A stretch of DNA of 64,000 bases from Paenibacillus profundus (GCF_021369635.1 NZ_JAJNBZ010000004.1:1-64000), one strand, 5' to 3'; positions 31,629 to 40,830 are shown, counted from the first letter of the stretch. The notes: generated by a model not told the origin, from the sequence alone. Program-made: numbers and translations.

Positions 31629-33125
31629 ATGAAACATGGAAAGAAGACATTACTGCTCACTCTCATTATGGTGCTCATGTCATCGATGGTGCTAGCGGCA
31701 TGCGGCAACAGCTCTTCCGGGGCCAAGCCGGGCGATGCTTCCGGCGAAACGGCCAAGAAGGATGAGAAGCCCGTCGAACTTATCTGGTACACGATTGGCA
31801 CTCCGCAGTCGGATGTAGACAAAGTCATGGCGAAAGTGAACGAATATACGAAAGAGAAAATCGGCGCCACCATCAAGATGAAGATGCTGGATTGGGGCGA
31901 TTATGACCAGAAGATGCAAGTTATTGCTGCTTCCGGCGAGCCGTATGATATTGCATTTACTTGTTCCTGGGCATTTAACTATATTAACAACTCGCAAAAG
32001 GGAGCCTTCCTTGAACTGAATGATTTGGTGGACCAATACGGAAAAGGCATTAAGGAAGCGCTCCACCCATCCTTCCTTGAAGGGGCGAAGATTAACGGCA
32101 AGCTGTATGCGATTCCAGTCAACAAAGAGCTTCCGGCGCAGCGGGTGTTCCGCTTCAATAAGACGCTGGTCGATAAATATGGGTTTGATATTACAAAAGT
32201 GAAGACACTTGAAGATTTGGAGCCAATGCTGAAGACGGTGCTTGAGAAAGAAAACATCAAGCCGATCAACTCCAAAATCGGTCTGCCGCAAATGTTCGAT
32301 TATATCATTAACGCGGATATTCCAATCGGCGTCCCCCTTGATTCCACAGACTTGAAGCTTCAACTTACGCTGGATACTCCAGAGCAGATGGCACAGTTCG
32401 AAACGATGCGCAAGTTCTACAAGGCGGGATACTTGCCGTCCGATGTCGCATCATACACCGATGCCAATCAGAGTGAAGCGCTGAAGACAGGACGTTGGTT
32501 CGTCGATACGGCGCATTACCAGCCGTATGCGGAGAATAGCTGGTCTGAGGGAATTCCAGACAAAGTCGTCGTTCAACCGGCTGAGGCTCCGATAGTATAC
32601 AACTGGTCCGTTACCGGGTCGATGATGGCGATTTCTGCGACATCGAAATATCCGGAGAAATCGATGGAATTCCTGAATCTGCTCAACACGGACAAATATT
32701 TGCGCAACCTGATTAACTACGGCATCGAAGGCGAGCACTATAAGCGGGTGGACGATCAGACGATTGAGCTGCTGCCTGCGAAGAAGGAACGCTACGATTT
32801 GCCGACCTTCACCCTGGGCAACCTGTTCTTGCTTGATTTGCTGCCGGTAGATCCGAAAGACAAATGGCAGAAGTTCGATGATTTCAACAACTCAGCTATC
32901 AATGCGCCGTTGCTTGGCTTTGCACTGGATACGTCCAAGATTCGCACCGAGATTGCGGCCGTGCAGAACGTGACGGACGAATTCATGAAGACACTGACGA
33001 CAGGAACCGTCGATCCGAAAGTGTATGTGCCGAAGGCCATGGAAAAATATAAACAGGCTGGCATTGAGAAAGTGATGGAGGAAGCACAGCGTCAAATTGA
33101 TGAGTGGAAGAAATCAAAGCAATAA
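31629..33125 (+). CDS. ABC transporter solute-binding lipoprotein (DUF3502-type)
   Basis: 498 aa. A lipoprotein signal ends at Cys25 (VLAAC). The fold is that of a family 1 sugar-binding protein. The wording YTIGTPQSDVDKVMAKVNEY and a C-terminal third with KDKWQKFDDFNNSAINAPLLGFALDTS is the LipO/DUF3502 group that binds complex oligosaccharides. AAGGGGG at 31614-31620 sets ATG 31629. No permease or ATPase genes are adjacent, so the transporter core must be elsewhere. Two sulfatases follow in the same operon, implying a sulfated sugar ligand. cre-controlled. Confidence 0.9.
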   Translation: MKHGKKTLLLTLIMVLMSSMVLAACGNSSSGAKPGDASGETAKKDEKPVELIWYTIGTPQSDVDKVMAKVNEYTKEKIGATIKMKMLDWGDYDQKMQVIAASGEPYDIAFTCSWAFNYINNSQKGAFLELNDLVDQYGKGIKEALHPSFLEGAKINGKLYAIPVNKELPAQRVFRFNKTLVDKYGFDITKVKTLEDLEPMLKTVLEKENIKPINSKIGLPQMFDYIINADIPIGVPLDSTDLKLQLTLDTPEQMAQFETMRKFYKAGYLPSDVASYTDANQSEALKTGRWFVDTAHYQPYAENSWSEGIPDKVVVQPAEAPIVYNWSVTGSMMAISATSKYPEKSMEFLNLLNTDKYLRNLINYGIEGEHYKRVDDQTIELLPAKKERYDLPTFTLGNLFLLDLLPVDPKDKWQKFDDFNNSAINAPLLGFALDTSKIRTEIAAVQNVTDEFMKTLTTGTVDPKVYVPKAMEKYKQAGIEKVMEEAQRQIDEWKKSKQ

Positions 33126-33240
33126 TTGGATATACAGCGAGGCCGCAGCCGGAAAAGGCTCGGCTTCGCTGTTCTTGCTATATCCACTTTTCATAGAACC
33201 TGCACTATACGGAGCCCGCACATAGAGGAGGTGCCTAAGC

Positions 33241-34743
33241 GTGAGCGAACAGAGTCCCAACATCATTATGATCGTCACCGATCAACAGCGCCGCGACACG
33301 CTGCGCTGTTATGATCCGAATACGTTGTGCCAGACGCCTAATCTGGATGCGTTAGCCGCAGACAGCGTGGTATTCGACAATGCCTATACGACTTGTCCGG
33401 TCTGCACGCCGGCAAGAGCTTCGCTTCAGACCGGCATGTATCCGTTCAAGCACGGCATGCAGACTAATACGTACACGTTAGGCTGCATTGTCAACGAGCT
33501 TCCGGACAGTCCGAGTCTGCTCAGCCGCCAACTGCAGCGGCATACGAATTATAGCATCGGACATACGGGCAAATGGCATCTCGGGCAAGGCCCGGTGGAA
33601 CGCTCCAAGTTCGACCGCAACTTGAAGCATGTGGCGTTCCCGGACATCATGGCAGGTCATCGTTCCCTCCCTTCCGATGTCGGTTATGAGGGGGATGACT
33701 TTCCTGGGCATGGGGGCGGCGGATGGAATTATCCGCAGTTCAGGAAATACTTGGCGGATGCCGGACTGGAACTGAAAATAGAGCACCGCATCAGCGGGCA
33801 TTACGAAGGTCATTTTGCGGCAGAAGTGACGTCTCCTGTTGAGACGACGATCGAGCATTATTTGACAAATTGCGCCATGTTTCACATGGAACGTTTTCTG
33901 GAGAGAGAGCGGCCATTCATGATGGGCATTCATTACTGGGGGCCGCATGAGCCTTATATTGCGCCCAGCAGCACACTGGATTTATACCGTAATATATCGA
34001 TTCCGCCGTGGCAGAACTTCCAAGCAAAGGAAGTGGGCAAGCCGCTCATACATGACATTAAACGAAGTCCGGTGACGGATTGGAGCGTGTTCGAGCTTTT
34101 CGTGAAGCACTATTATGCGAGCATGACCCATATTGACGCACAGATCGGACGCATCGTTGACTTCCTGAAGCAGCGTGGCATTTACGATAATACCGTTATT
34201 ATGTTCTGCGCCGACCACGGGGAATCGCTCGGCATCCATGGGGGACTGTGCGACAAAGGCTTTTTCATGTATGACGAAACGTGCCACATTCCGCTTCTCA
34301 TTAAGCCATCCCATGGGCAGCCCGCAAGCCGGCGCGAGTCCGCTATGGCAGGCATGTGCGACTTGTATGCCACCGTGCTGGACTGTGCAGGCGTTCATGA
34401 GCTTCCTGCAGGAACGGATGGCCGTTCGTTGTTGCCTTTCATAGAGGGCAAGGAGGTAGACGATTGGCCAGAATCGGTCGTCACGGAAGGGGCTGGACTT
34501 GGCGGCGTCATGTTCACGCAGCGTATGATTAGGCGCGGCGATTACAAGTATGTATTCAACTGCGGCGATATTGACGAGTTGTACAATCTGCGCGACGATC
34601 CGCATGAGTTAGTTAACCTGGTTGGGCACACATCCTATGCCGATATGTTGGCCGATATGCGGCAGGCGTTGGCTTCATGGATGAAGGAGCATGACGACAG
34701 TTTGCTTATTGAATTTGTGCGCATGCGCCTAAGAGACAAATAG
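33241..34743 (+). CDS. Sulfatase (family S1), cytoplasmic
   Basis: 500 aa. The N-terminus IIMIVTDQQRRDTLRCY binds the metal. The catalytic C-x-P-x-R is CTPAR (Cys55-Arg59), converted to formylglycine in active enzymes. HTGKWHLG, FCADHGESLGIHG and PHEPY supply the remaining metal and substrate contacts. There is no signal peptide, so it acts inside the cell, and the Cys-type motif needs FGE or anSME, neither of which is in the window. GTG start after GAGGAGGTGCC. It resembles the arylsulfatase/choline-sulfatase-type S1 proteins; substrate unknown. Confidence 0.9.
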   Translation: MSEQSPNIIMIVTDQQRRDTLRCYDPNTLCQTPNLDALAADSVVFDNAYTTCPVCTPARASLQTGMYPFKHGMQTNTYTLGCIVNELPDSPSLLSRQLQRHTNYSIGHTGKWHLGQGPVERSKFDRNLKHVAFPDIMAGHRSLPSDVGYEGDDFPGHGGGGWNYPQFRKYLADAGLELKIEHRISGHYEGHFAAEVTSPVETTIEHYLTNCAMFHMERFLERERPFMMGIHYWGPHEPYIAPSSTLDLYRNISIPPWQNFQAKEVGKPLIHDIKRSPVTDWSVFELFVKHYYASMTHIDAQIGRIVDFLKQRGIYDNTVIMFCADHGESLGIHGGLCDKGFFMYDETCHIPLLIKPSHGQPASRRESAMAGMCDLYATVLDCAGVHELPAGTDGRSLLPFIEGKEVDDWPESVVTEGAGLGGVMFTQRMIRRGDYKYVFNCGDIDELYNLRDDPHELVNLVGHTSYADMLADMRQALASWMKEHDDSLLIEFVRMRLRDK

Positions 34744-34758
34744 GGAGGACTTACAGCA

Positions 34759-36069
34759 ATGTATAGAAAGCCAAATGTAATCTTAATATATTGCGATGAC
34801 TTGGGATATGGCGATTTAGGGTGCTACGCATCGGACGCTGTACGAACGCCGCATTTGGATGATTTGGCGGAAAAGGGGATTCGCTTTACGCAGTGGTATT
34901 CCAATTCCCCGGTCTGCTCGCCGTCCCGTGCTTCGCTCCTTACCGGACAGTATCCCCGGCGGGCCGGGATTGACCATATCGTCGGCGGCAAGCGGGACAC
35001 TGCAGGCGTGCATCGCGATGTGCCGATGATTTCAGAGCTGTTGCAGCCACATGGTTACCGGTCGGCCATCTACGGAAAATGGCATCTTGGCGCAGGGGAA
35101 GGCGCGCGTCCGAACGAGCGCGGGTTCGACGATTACTACGGGTTTTTAAGCGGCTGCGTGGATTACTACTCCCACATCTTCTATCATGGCTCGCCGGAAG
35201 TGAATCCGACGCACGACTTGTGGGACAACGATCGTGAAGTGTGGAACAACGGGGCTTACTTGACGGAGGTCATTACCGAGAAGTCGGTTGAATTTATTCA
35301 AGCAGCAGGGGAAGAAGAGAAGCCGTTCTTCCTCTATGTCGCCTATAATGCGCCGCATTATCCGATGCATGCGCCACAGAAATATATGGACCGCTTTGCG
35401 CACTTGCCTTGGGATCGCCAAGTGATGGCAGCGATGATCTCGGCGGTCGATGACGGAGTTGGGGATGTAGTGGCGGCCTTGAAGCGCGCCGGGTTATATG
35501 ATAACACGCTCATCTTCTTTTCGAGCGATAACGGGCCGTCCTCGGAAGCGCGCAACTGGCTGGACGGACGCGAGGACGAATATTATGGCGGCAGCGCCGG
35601 CATCTTCCGCGGGCATAAGGCGAGCTTGTTTGACGGCGGCATCCGCGAGCCGGCCATTCTGTACGTGCCGGATGCGCTTCGGGGCGGCACATGCGGCAGC
35701 GTGAACGATGAGCCGGTCATGATGGCTGATATAGTGCCGACGGTGCTGGATTGGGCAGGTGTGCCGTATGCCCCTGGCACGTTTGCCGGGCGCAGTCTGA
35801 AGCCGATGCTGACACAAGCCGGGACCTCGCCGCACGAGCGGCTGTACTGGGAATACGGCAAGCAGCTTGCCGTGCGCGAAGGCAATTGGAAGCTTGTGCT
35901 CAACGGAATGCTGGACTTCTACAAGGGACAGCCGGATGAAGTTCATCTGTCCGACCTATCTGACGATCCAGGCGAGCGCATCAACTTGGCCGAGGAACAT
36001 CCTGAGCTGGCGGGACGACTGACGGCGGATGTAAAGCGCTGGTATGACGAGCTTACGGCTGAGGGGTGA
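34759..36069 (+). CDS. Sulfatase (family S1, arylsulfatase A/GALNS-like), cytoplasmic
   Basis: 436 aa. Motifs: VILIYCDDLGYGDLGCY (metal site), catalytic CSPSR (Cys53-Arg57) in PVCSPSRASLLTGQYP, YGKWHLG, and FFSSDNGPSSEA near the middle. The wording is that of arylsulfatase A / N-acetylgalactosamine-6-sulfatase, so a sulfated amino sugar is plausible. There is no signal peptide. It starts 15 bp after the first sulfatase with GGGAGGA as RBS. The operon ends at a strong terminator. Enzyme activity again requires an external formylglycine-generating enzyme. Confidence 0.9.
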   Translation: MYRKPNVILIYCDDLGYGDLGCYASDAVRTPHLDDLAEKGIRFTQWYSNSPVCSPSRASLLTGQYPRRAGIDHIVGGKRDTAGVHRDVPMISELLQPHGYRSAIYGKWHLGAGEGARPNERGFDDYYGFLSGCVDYYSHIFYHGSPEVNPTHDLWDNDREVWNNGAYLTEVITEKSVEFIQAAGEEEKPFFLYVAYNAPHYPMHAPQKYMDRFAHLPWDRQVMAAMISAVDDGVGDVVAALKRAGLYDNTLIFFSSDNGPSSEARNWLDGREDEYYGGSAGIFRGHKASLFDGGIREPAILYVPDALRGGTCGSVNDEPVMMADIVPTVLDWAGVPYAPGTFAGRSLKPMLTQAGTSPHERLYWEYGKQLAVREGNWKLVLNGMLDFYKGQPDEVHLSDLSDDPGERINLAEEHPELAGRLTADVKRWYDELTAEG

Positions 36070-36145
36070 CGGAGAAGCCGACGATAGTTAACATGGAGGT
36101 CCAAAGCGCTTGCAGTACGCACTGGCAGGTGCGTATCCCCTATAT

Positions 36146-36178
36146 AAAGAAACCTGACCCACGGCCGGGTTTCTTTTA
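36146..36178 (+). terminator. Terminator of the sulfatase operon
   Basis: AAAGAAACC (36146-36154) pairs with GGTTTCTTT (36168-36176), then TTTT. Confidence 0.85.
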
Positions 36179-36217
36179 CACTATAGAGTTTATAAACAAT
36201 CGGGATAGAAGATGTCT

Positions 36218-36870
36218 TTTGCCTTGGAGTCGTCACGTTACCTTCCCGGAGAAGGCATGTCATTTCCACCCCTTGCCTCACTCTCCCCTTCATTCAGAAA
36301 GGCAGCACCCCCGTCCCTTGCAAACGAAAACATGATATCGAGTGTCGGGCTACCGTGCAATAGTCCATTGCTCCATTCTCCCATACAGTCAGGAAGGATC
36401 ATGTCGAGGATATAGGACATGCCGTGTCGTATAGAGATCATGCCATGAGGTGTCCGATTATATTGGAAGTTAACCAGAAATGGTCATTGGCGTACAGCCT
36501 CCTGAAGGCTGGGGAGAACGGAGCAAAGTGTCGGATGAAACCCCCATGGAATGCCTGCCTCCTGATGGAAGGGGAGAATGGAGCAAAGTGTCGGATGAAA
36601 CCCCCATGGAACGCCCGCCCCCTGAAGGATGGGGAGAATGGAGCAAAGTGCCGGACGAAGCCCTCATGGAATGCCCGCCCCCTGAAGGCTGGGGAGAACG
36701 GAGCAAAGTGTCGGATGAAGCGATTCCCCGTCAGTCTGAACGCACCACTGTACGAACGGAACATTTCGTTCATGATAAAGAGTCGAAATACCTTACTATT
36801 TGACAGAGGGTACGATAGCACATAGAACTTGCTTCAAACGTGGTCGCCCATCTTCAAAAGGCCTCGATTA
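36218..36870. repeat. Large modular repeat, copy C, with 60-bp tandem array
   Basis: Third and longest copy. The left half matches copy A (CGTCACGTTACC, AAACGAAAACATGATATCG, CATTCTCCCATACAGTCAGG). The right half contains four forward modules in a 60-bp tandem array starting at 36501, 36561, 36621 and 36681, each with GGGGAGAAYGGAGCAAAGTG. It ends with CCCCGTCAGTCTGAACGC and GAACGGAACATTTCGTTCAT, shared with copy A. Because 60 is divisible by three, several frames stay open and give repetitive ORFs on both strands; I treat these as by-products. Confidence 0.85.
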
Positions 36871-36944
36871 CGTTTATGTTGGATGGCTATATCATTTCGG
36901 AGACAAGAAAAAAGTTTCCATTACTAAGTCAGTTACAGAATATT

Positions 36945-36982
36945 GAGAAACCCAACTCCCTGCGGAATTGGGTTTCTCTTTT
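36945..36982. terminator. Terminator downstream of the 77-aa gene
   Basis: Perfect 11-bp stem GAGAAACCCAA / TTGGGTTTCTC. The plus strand continues CTTTTAAC; the minus-strand tail is weaker. Confidence 0.6.
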
Positions 36983-37003
36983 AACACAACTGTGAAAATG
37001 CTT

Positions 37004-37237
37004 CTATCTCCATTCGGCCGGAATATCGTTCTGCATCATGCCGCGCGTCCGTTCACCGTTTCGTCCATGGCAATCGTTATACATTTGCTCCAACTCATTT
37101 TCATTCATTGATGGATGCATTTGCTTCATCCACGGCAGCATTTGCCCGAACCCGGAATCATCCACAGCTGCATAAGCAGCCGTGCCCATGACGAAGACTG
37201 TGGCCAGCACGGTAATGGCGAGGACACTCTTTTTCAT
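37004..37237 (-). CDS. Small secreted protein
   Basis: 77 aa. The signal peptide MKKSVLAITVLATVF...AYA is probably cleaved after residue 23. The mature part, about 54 aa, is rich in Met (MLPWMKQMHPSMNENELEQM), with a single Cys in DCHGRNGERT. Met-rich and His-containing, it resembles small envelope metal-associated peptides, but no family is recognised. GGAGGG upstream of the ATG is a good RBS. Transcribed away from the TPP riboswitch region. Confidence 0.65.
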   Translation of the reverse strand: MKKSVLAITVLATVFVMGTAAYAAVDDSGFGQMLPWMKQMHPSMNENELEQMYNDCHGRNGERTRGMMQNDIPAEWR

Positions 37238-37321
37238 TGTTCATCCCTCCTTGTGAATTAATGTACATGAAAAATGTGTAGAAACGATGTAGGCGAAGGG
37301 GTTCATCCGGGTCCAAAATGC

Positions 37322-37350
37322 TGGACTTTACGGTGACCGGGGACTATAAT
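37322..37350 (+). promoter_or_regulatory. Promoter of the TPP leader
   Basis: TGGACT (37322-37327), a 17-bp spacer and TATAAT (37345-37350), about 38 bp before the aptamer. Confidence 0.55.
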
Positions 37351-37387
37351 TACGAATGAAACGGCAAACTTCGACAACTATATACGC

Positions 37388-37480
37388 ACGCTAGGGGTGC
37401 TGGAATATGGCCGGCTGAGATTGTATCCCATTAAAGATACCGACCCTTACACCTGATCTGGATAATGCCAGCGTAGGAAA
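37388..37480 (+). ncRNA. TPP riboswitch (THI element)
   Basis: Conserved pieces in order: AGGGGTGCTGG (37393-37403), GGCTGAGA (37423-37430), ACCCTTACACCTGATCTGGA (37443-37462), TAATGCCAGCGTAGG (37463-37477). These are the P2/J3-2 thi-box and the pyrophosphate-binding helices. It controls the hydroxymethylpyrimidine/thiamine transporter genes that follow. Confidence 0.93.
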
Positions 37481-37672
37481 GACGTTGAACCGCGTCTCTA
37501 ATATCAGGTTTCATGCTTGTCAGATGTCCTGTAACTTGCTGCGCTTCTGGAACGCCAAGTGGCTTCCGAAGGTTATACGCAGCGGAGGCGGGCAAGCATT
37601 AACTTGAAAGAAGGAGAAGATGGCGGTCATCGCACCATGCATTTTCGCATGTACGCATATAATGGCAGAACA

Positions 37673-37698
37673 GCGTCCCGATGAGGGGCGCTTTTTTT
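37673..37698 (+). terminator. TPP-riboswitch terminator
   Basis: GCGTCCC / GGGGCGC hairpin followed by TTTTTTT (37692-37698), just before thiY. It is about 190 nt after the aptamer; the intervening leader could hold the antiterminator, which I could not define. Confidence 0.75.
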
Positions 37699-37789
37699 AT
37701 TTTCATAGCATGCATTGGTTGTCGTCACGCCGTTGAAAAGCACGAAACGAAAGAGTGTTATGAACGAATAGAAAAGCGGGGGATTGACG

Positions 37790-38851
37790 ATGCAAAGAAC
37801 GCGGATGGCACGCGGATGGTTGCTCGCACTTGTCATGATGATGACTGTTGTGCTGGCTGCATGCGGAGGAAAGGGTCAAGAGGCAGCGCCTCAAAATAAT
37901 GAGGCGGCGCAAAGCGGTGCTCAAGACCAAGACACGGAGCAGCCGAAGGAGAAGAAGGACGTCAAGGTGGTGCTGGAGTGGACGCCGAATACGAACCATA
38001 CCGGCCTCTATGTAGCGAAGGAGCAGGGCTTCTATGAAGAGGAAGGCTTGAATGTGGAGATTATCCAACCGGGCACCGGCGGAGCCGATGCGATGATCGC
38101 TTCCGGCGAAGCGCAGTTCGGCATCAGCATTCAAGAGGGCATTACACTTGCGCGCGTACAGAACGTGCCGATTGTGTCCATCGCCGCCATCATTCAGCAC
38201 AATACGTCAGGCTTCGCAGCGCCGAAGGACAAAAACATTAAGACGCCGAAGGATTTCGAAGGCAAAACATACGGGGGCTGGGGCTCTCCTGTGGAAGAGA
38301 TGGTAATCCGTTCTCTTATGGAGAAGGAAGGCGCGGACTATGACAAAATCAAGAACGTCAACATGGGTTCGGCGGATTTCTTTACGGCCGTGAAGAAGGA
38401 TATCGACTTCGCGTGGATTTTCTACGCCTGGACGGGCATCGAAGCCGAGCTGCGCAATGAGCCGATAGATATGATGTATGTTAATCAATACTCGGATAAA
38501 TTAGATTACTATACTCCGGTCATTGCGACGAATGAAAAACTGATTCAAGAGGATCCTGAACTTATAAAAGCATTTATGCGCGCAACCTCCAAAGGCTATC
38601 AATACGCGATCGACAAGCCGGAGGATGCAGCCGATCTTTTTTTGAAGGCCGTTCCGGACTTGGATAAAGACTTGGTTGTGGCAAGCCAGAAATGGCTCAG
38701 CTCGAAATATCAGGATGATGCGGCACGTTGGGGCGAGCAGAAGCGGGAAGTGTGGGACAACTACATGAACTGGCTGCTCGACCACAAGCTGATGGAAAAA
38801 GCGATTGATATCGATAAAGCGTACACGAACGATTTCCTTCCTTCGGCTTAA
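37790..38851 (+). CDS. thiY: Thiamine-pyrimidine (HMP) ABC transporter substrate-binding protein, ThiY-like
   Basis: 353 aa. Lipoprotein Cys25 (VLAAC). The NMT1/THI5-like domain is clear: VVLEWTPNTNHTGLYVAKEQ, the phrase PGTGGADAMIASGEAQFGIS, and FAWIFYAWTGIEAEL. Such proteins bind formylaminopyrimidine or HMP for import. GCGGGGG at 37776-37782 favours ATG 37790 over the TTG at 37784. It is the first gene after the TPP riboswitch and is followed by a YkoF-like protein and the permease/ATPase genes. Confidence 0.9.
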   Translation: MQRTRMARGWLLALVMMMTVVLAACGGKGQEAAPQNNEAAQSGAQDQDTEQPKEKKDVKVVLEWTPNTNHTGLYVAKEQGFYEEEGLNVEIIQPGTGGADAMIASGEAQFGISIQEGITLARVQNVPIVSIAAIIQHNTSGFAAPKDKNIKTPKDFEGKTYGGWGSPVEEMVIRSLMEKEGADYDKIKNVNMGSADFFTAVKKDIDFAWIFYAWTGIEAELRNEPIDMMYVNQYSDKLDYYTPVIATNEKLIQEDPELIKAFMRATSKGYQYAIDKPEDAADLFLKAVPDLDKDLVVASQKWLSSKYQDDAARWGEQKREVWDNYMNWLLDHKLMEKAIDIDKAYTNDFLPSA

Positions 38852-38919
38852 CATCCAGAAGGACAGGAGAAGGGAATGTGCAGAACGGATAGGAGACTTG
38901 ACTAAGGAGGAGAAATAAA

Positions 38920-39213
38920 ATGGCGAACAGCTTAGTGAGCATTCAAATTATTCCGAAGACGAAGAATGGGGAAAATGTGATCCCTTACGTGGACCGTGCG
39001 ATCGAAGTCATTCAAGCCTCAGGCGTGAAGTATCAAGTGGGACCGCTGGAAACGACGATGGAAGGCGAACTGAGTGAATTGATGCAGGTCATTGAACGGA
39101 TGAACGAAGCGATGATCGAATTGGGTAGTTTGAACGTCATTTCCCAGGTCAAAATTTTGTACATGCCTTCCGGCATTACGATGGATGAATTGACGGTGAA
39201 ATACCGGCCATGA
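38920..39213 (+). CDS. MTH1187/YqgV-family thiamine-binding protein
   Basis: 97 aa, a single ferredoxin-like domain (VSIQIIPKTKNGENVIPYVD...VGPLETTMEGELSELM). Relatives such as YkoF and MTH1187 bind thiamine or its pyrimidine part in the cytosol. AAGGAGG at 38904-38910 is the RBS. The stop overlaps the permease start by 4 bp, so the protein probably works with the transporter. Confidence 0.85.
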   Translation: MANSLVSIQIIPKTKNGENVIPYVDRAIEVIQASGVKYQVGPLETTMEGELSELMQVIERMNEAMIELGSLNVISQVKILYMPSGITMDELTVKYRP

Positions 39214-39974
39214 ACCGACGCCGTCTCGCAAAGGCAGGACCGCCCATGGCGGCGTTCCTGCTATTTATCTTATTATGGCAAGTCGGGGTCATGGTGTCCG
39301 GCGTAGAAAAATGGATGCTGCCGAGCCCGCTCGATATCATGAAGGAAGCGGCCGACAACGGGAGCGCCCTCCTGGTGCATACGCTCGCAACGCTGAAGCT
39401 AACTATCATAGGGTTCGGAGTCGGGGCAGCTGTAGGGCTTCTGCTCGCGTTTCTGCTTCATCCGATTCCCTGGCTCAAAGACGCCATTTATCCGTTGGTC
39501 ATCGTCAGCCAGAACATCCCGACCATCGCGCTCTTGCCGTTGCTCATGATTTGGTTCGGCTTCGGCATGATGCCGAAGATTGTCGTCATCACGCTCGTCT
39601 GCTTCTTCCCGGTATGCGTGGCTGCGCTCGATGGTCTGGCGCAGACCGACCGAACGATGCTGAATTATATGCGCATGGCCGGCGCAACGCGGGCCCAGCT
39701 ATTCTGGAAGCTAGAGCTGCCGCATGCGCTGCCGTCTCTGTTCTCTGGCCTGAAGATTGCTGCGACGTACAGCGTCATGAGCGCCATTATTTCTGAATGG
39801 CTCGGTACAGACAAAGGAATCGGCTATTACATGGTGCTGCAAAAGGCGGCGTTCCGCACCGATCGGATGTTTGTCGCGATTGTGGTCGTCGTCTTGTTGA
39901 GCTTGGCGATGTTCGGAGTCGTACGCGCATTAGAGCGCGTGCTGATCCACTGGCGCCGTGATGACAAAAAGTGA
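39210..39974 (+). CDS. thiX: HMP/thiamine-precursor ABC transporter permease, ThiX-like
   Basis: 254 aa with six membrane segments. The SsuC/TauC-type binding-protein-dependent permease domain has the EAA loop MRMAGATRAQLFWKLELPHALPS, which contacts the ATPase. Overlapping start with the upstream gene and close spacing to the ATPase define the operon under the TPP riboswitch. Confidence 0.88.
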   Translation: MNRRRLAKAGPPMAAFLLFILLWQVGVMVSGVEKWMLPSPLDIMKEAADNGSALLVHTLATLKLTIIGFGVGAAVGLLLAFLLHPIPWLKDAIYPLVIVSQNIPTIALLPLLMIWFGFGMMPKIVVITLVCFFPVCVAALDGLAQTDRTMLNYMRMAGATRAQLFWKLELPHALPSLFSGLKIAATYSVMSAIISEWLGTDKGIGYYMVLQKAAFRTDRMFVAIVVVVLLSLAMFGVVRALERVLIHWRRDDKK

Positions 39975-39990
39975 TGAAAGGAGAAGCCCC

Positions 39991-40824
39991 ATGAACGGAA
40001 ATGCGATACTTGCGGAAGCGCGGGATGTGCATTCCGCGCGAGAAGGAGGCCGCCCATTTGCGCTTGAGTTGAAGGACGCCAGCATGTCCTTTGCCGGAAG
40101 CACGGGCAAGCTCCACGTATTGGACAACGTGTCGCTGACGGTGCAGCAAGGCGAGTTCGTGTCCATTATCGGCCCTTCCGGCTCAGGCAAGAGCACCTTG
40201 TTCCACCTGATCGGCGGCTTGCTCCGTCCGGCGGCAGGGGCAATTCAGGTGAATGGCCAAGACGTCGTCGGCCAGACGGGACACGTCAGCTATATGCCAC
40301 AGCAGCCCGCGCTATTCCCTTGGCGCACGGTGGAGGACAATGTCATCCTCGCCCAGGAAATAGCCGGGACCTCCAAGAAGGAGGCGCGCGAAGAGGCGCG
40401 GAAGTGGCTCGCGAACGTCGGCCTGTCTGGCTACGAGCGTGCCTACCCGCATGAGCTGTCTGGCGGCATGCAGCAGCGCGTCGCTTTTCTGCGCGCCATG
40501 ATGAGCCCACATGAGCTCATGCTCCTCGACGAGCCGTTCAGTGCGCTGGACGCGCTGACGCGGAGCGGCATGCAGCGCTGGCTCATCGATCTATGGGAGC
40601 GCCACCGTCGATCCGTGCTGTTCATTACGCACAGCATTGAGGAGGCGCTGCTCCTGTCCGATTCGATATACGTGCTCTCGAATCGTCCAGCCCGGGTGCT
40701 GCAGAAGGTGCGGGTGCCGTTCGCGCGGCCGCGCACCGAGGCGCTGGCCTCGGAAGCAGAGTTCATCCGCTTGAAGCGGGATCTGTCAGAGCTGCTGCAC
40801 AGCGTTCAGAAGCCAGTTGAATAA
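39991..40824 (+). CDS. thiZ: HMP/thiamine-precursor ABC transporter ATPase, ThiZ-like
   Basis: 277 aa. Walker A GPSGSGKST (61-69), signature LSGGMQQRVAFLRA, Walker B LMLLDEPFSALDA, and switch His in ITHSIEEALLLSD, all of the SsuB/TauB nitrate-sulfonate subfamily. AAAGGAGA before ATG 39991 is the ribosome site; an in-frame ATG at 39958 overlaps the permease gene. Last gene of the operon, followed by a terminator. Confidence 0.88.
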   Translation: MNGNAILAEARDVHSAREGGRPFALELKDASMSFAGSTGKLHVLDNVSLTVQQGEFVSIIGPSGSGKSTLFHLIGGLLRPAAGAIQVNGQDVVGQTGHVSYMPQQPALFPWRTVEDNVILAQEIAGTSKKEAREEARKWLANVGLSGYERAYPHELSGGMQQRVAFLRAMMSPHELMLLDEPFSALDALTRSGMQRWLIDLWERHRRSVLFITHSIEEALLLSDSIYVLSNRPARVLQKVRVPFARPRTEALASEAEFIRLKRDLSELLHSVQKPVE

Positions 40825-40830
40825 TACGGC

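Noticed and set aside
36501-36740. Possible CRISPR array
   Set aside because: The 60-bp units are contiguous and similar throughout, without short identical repeats separated by unique spacers, and no cas genes are nearby.
36424-36825. ORFs of 60-130 codons on both strands in the tandem array
   Set aside because: They are open in several frames because the repeat period is 60 bp. They lack ribosome sites and exist only where the repeat exists.
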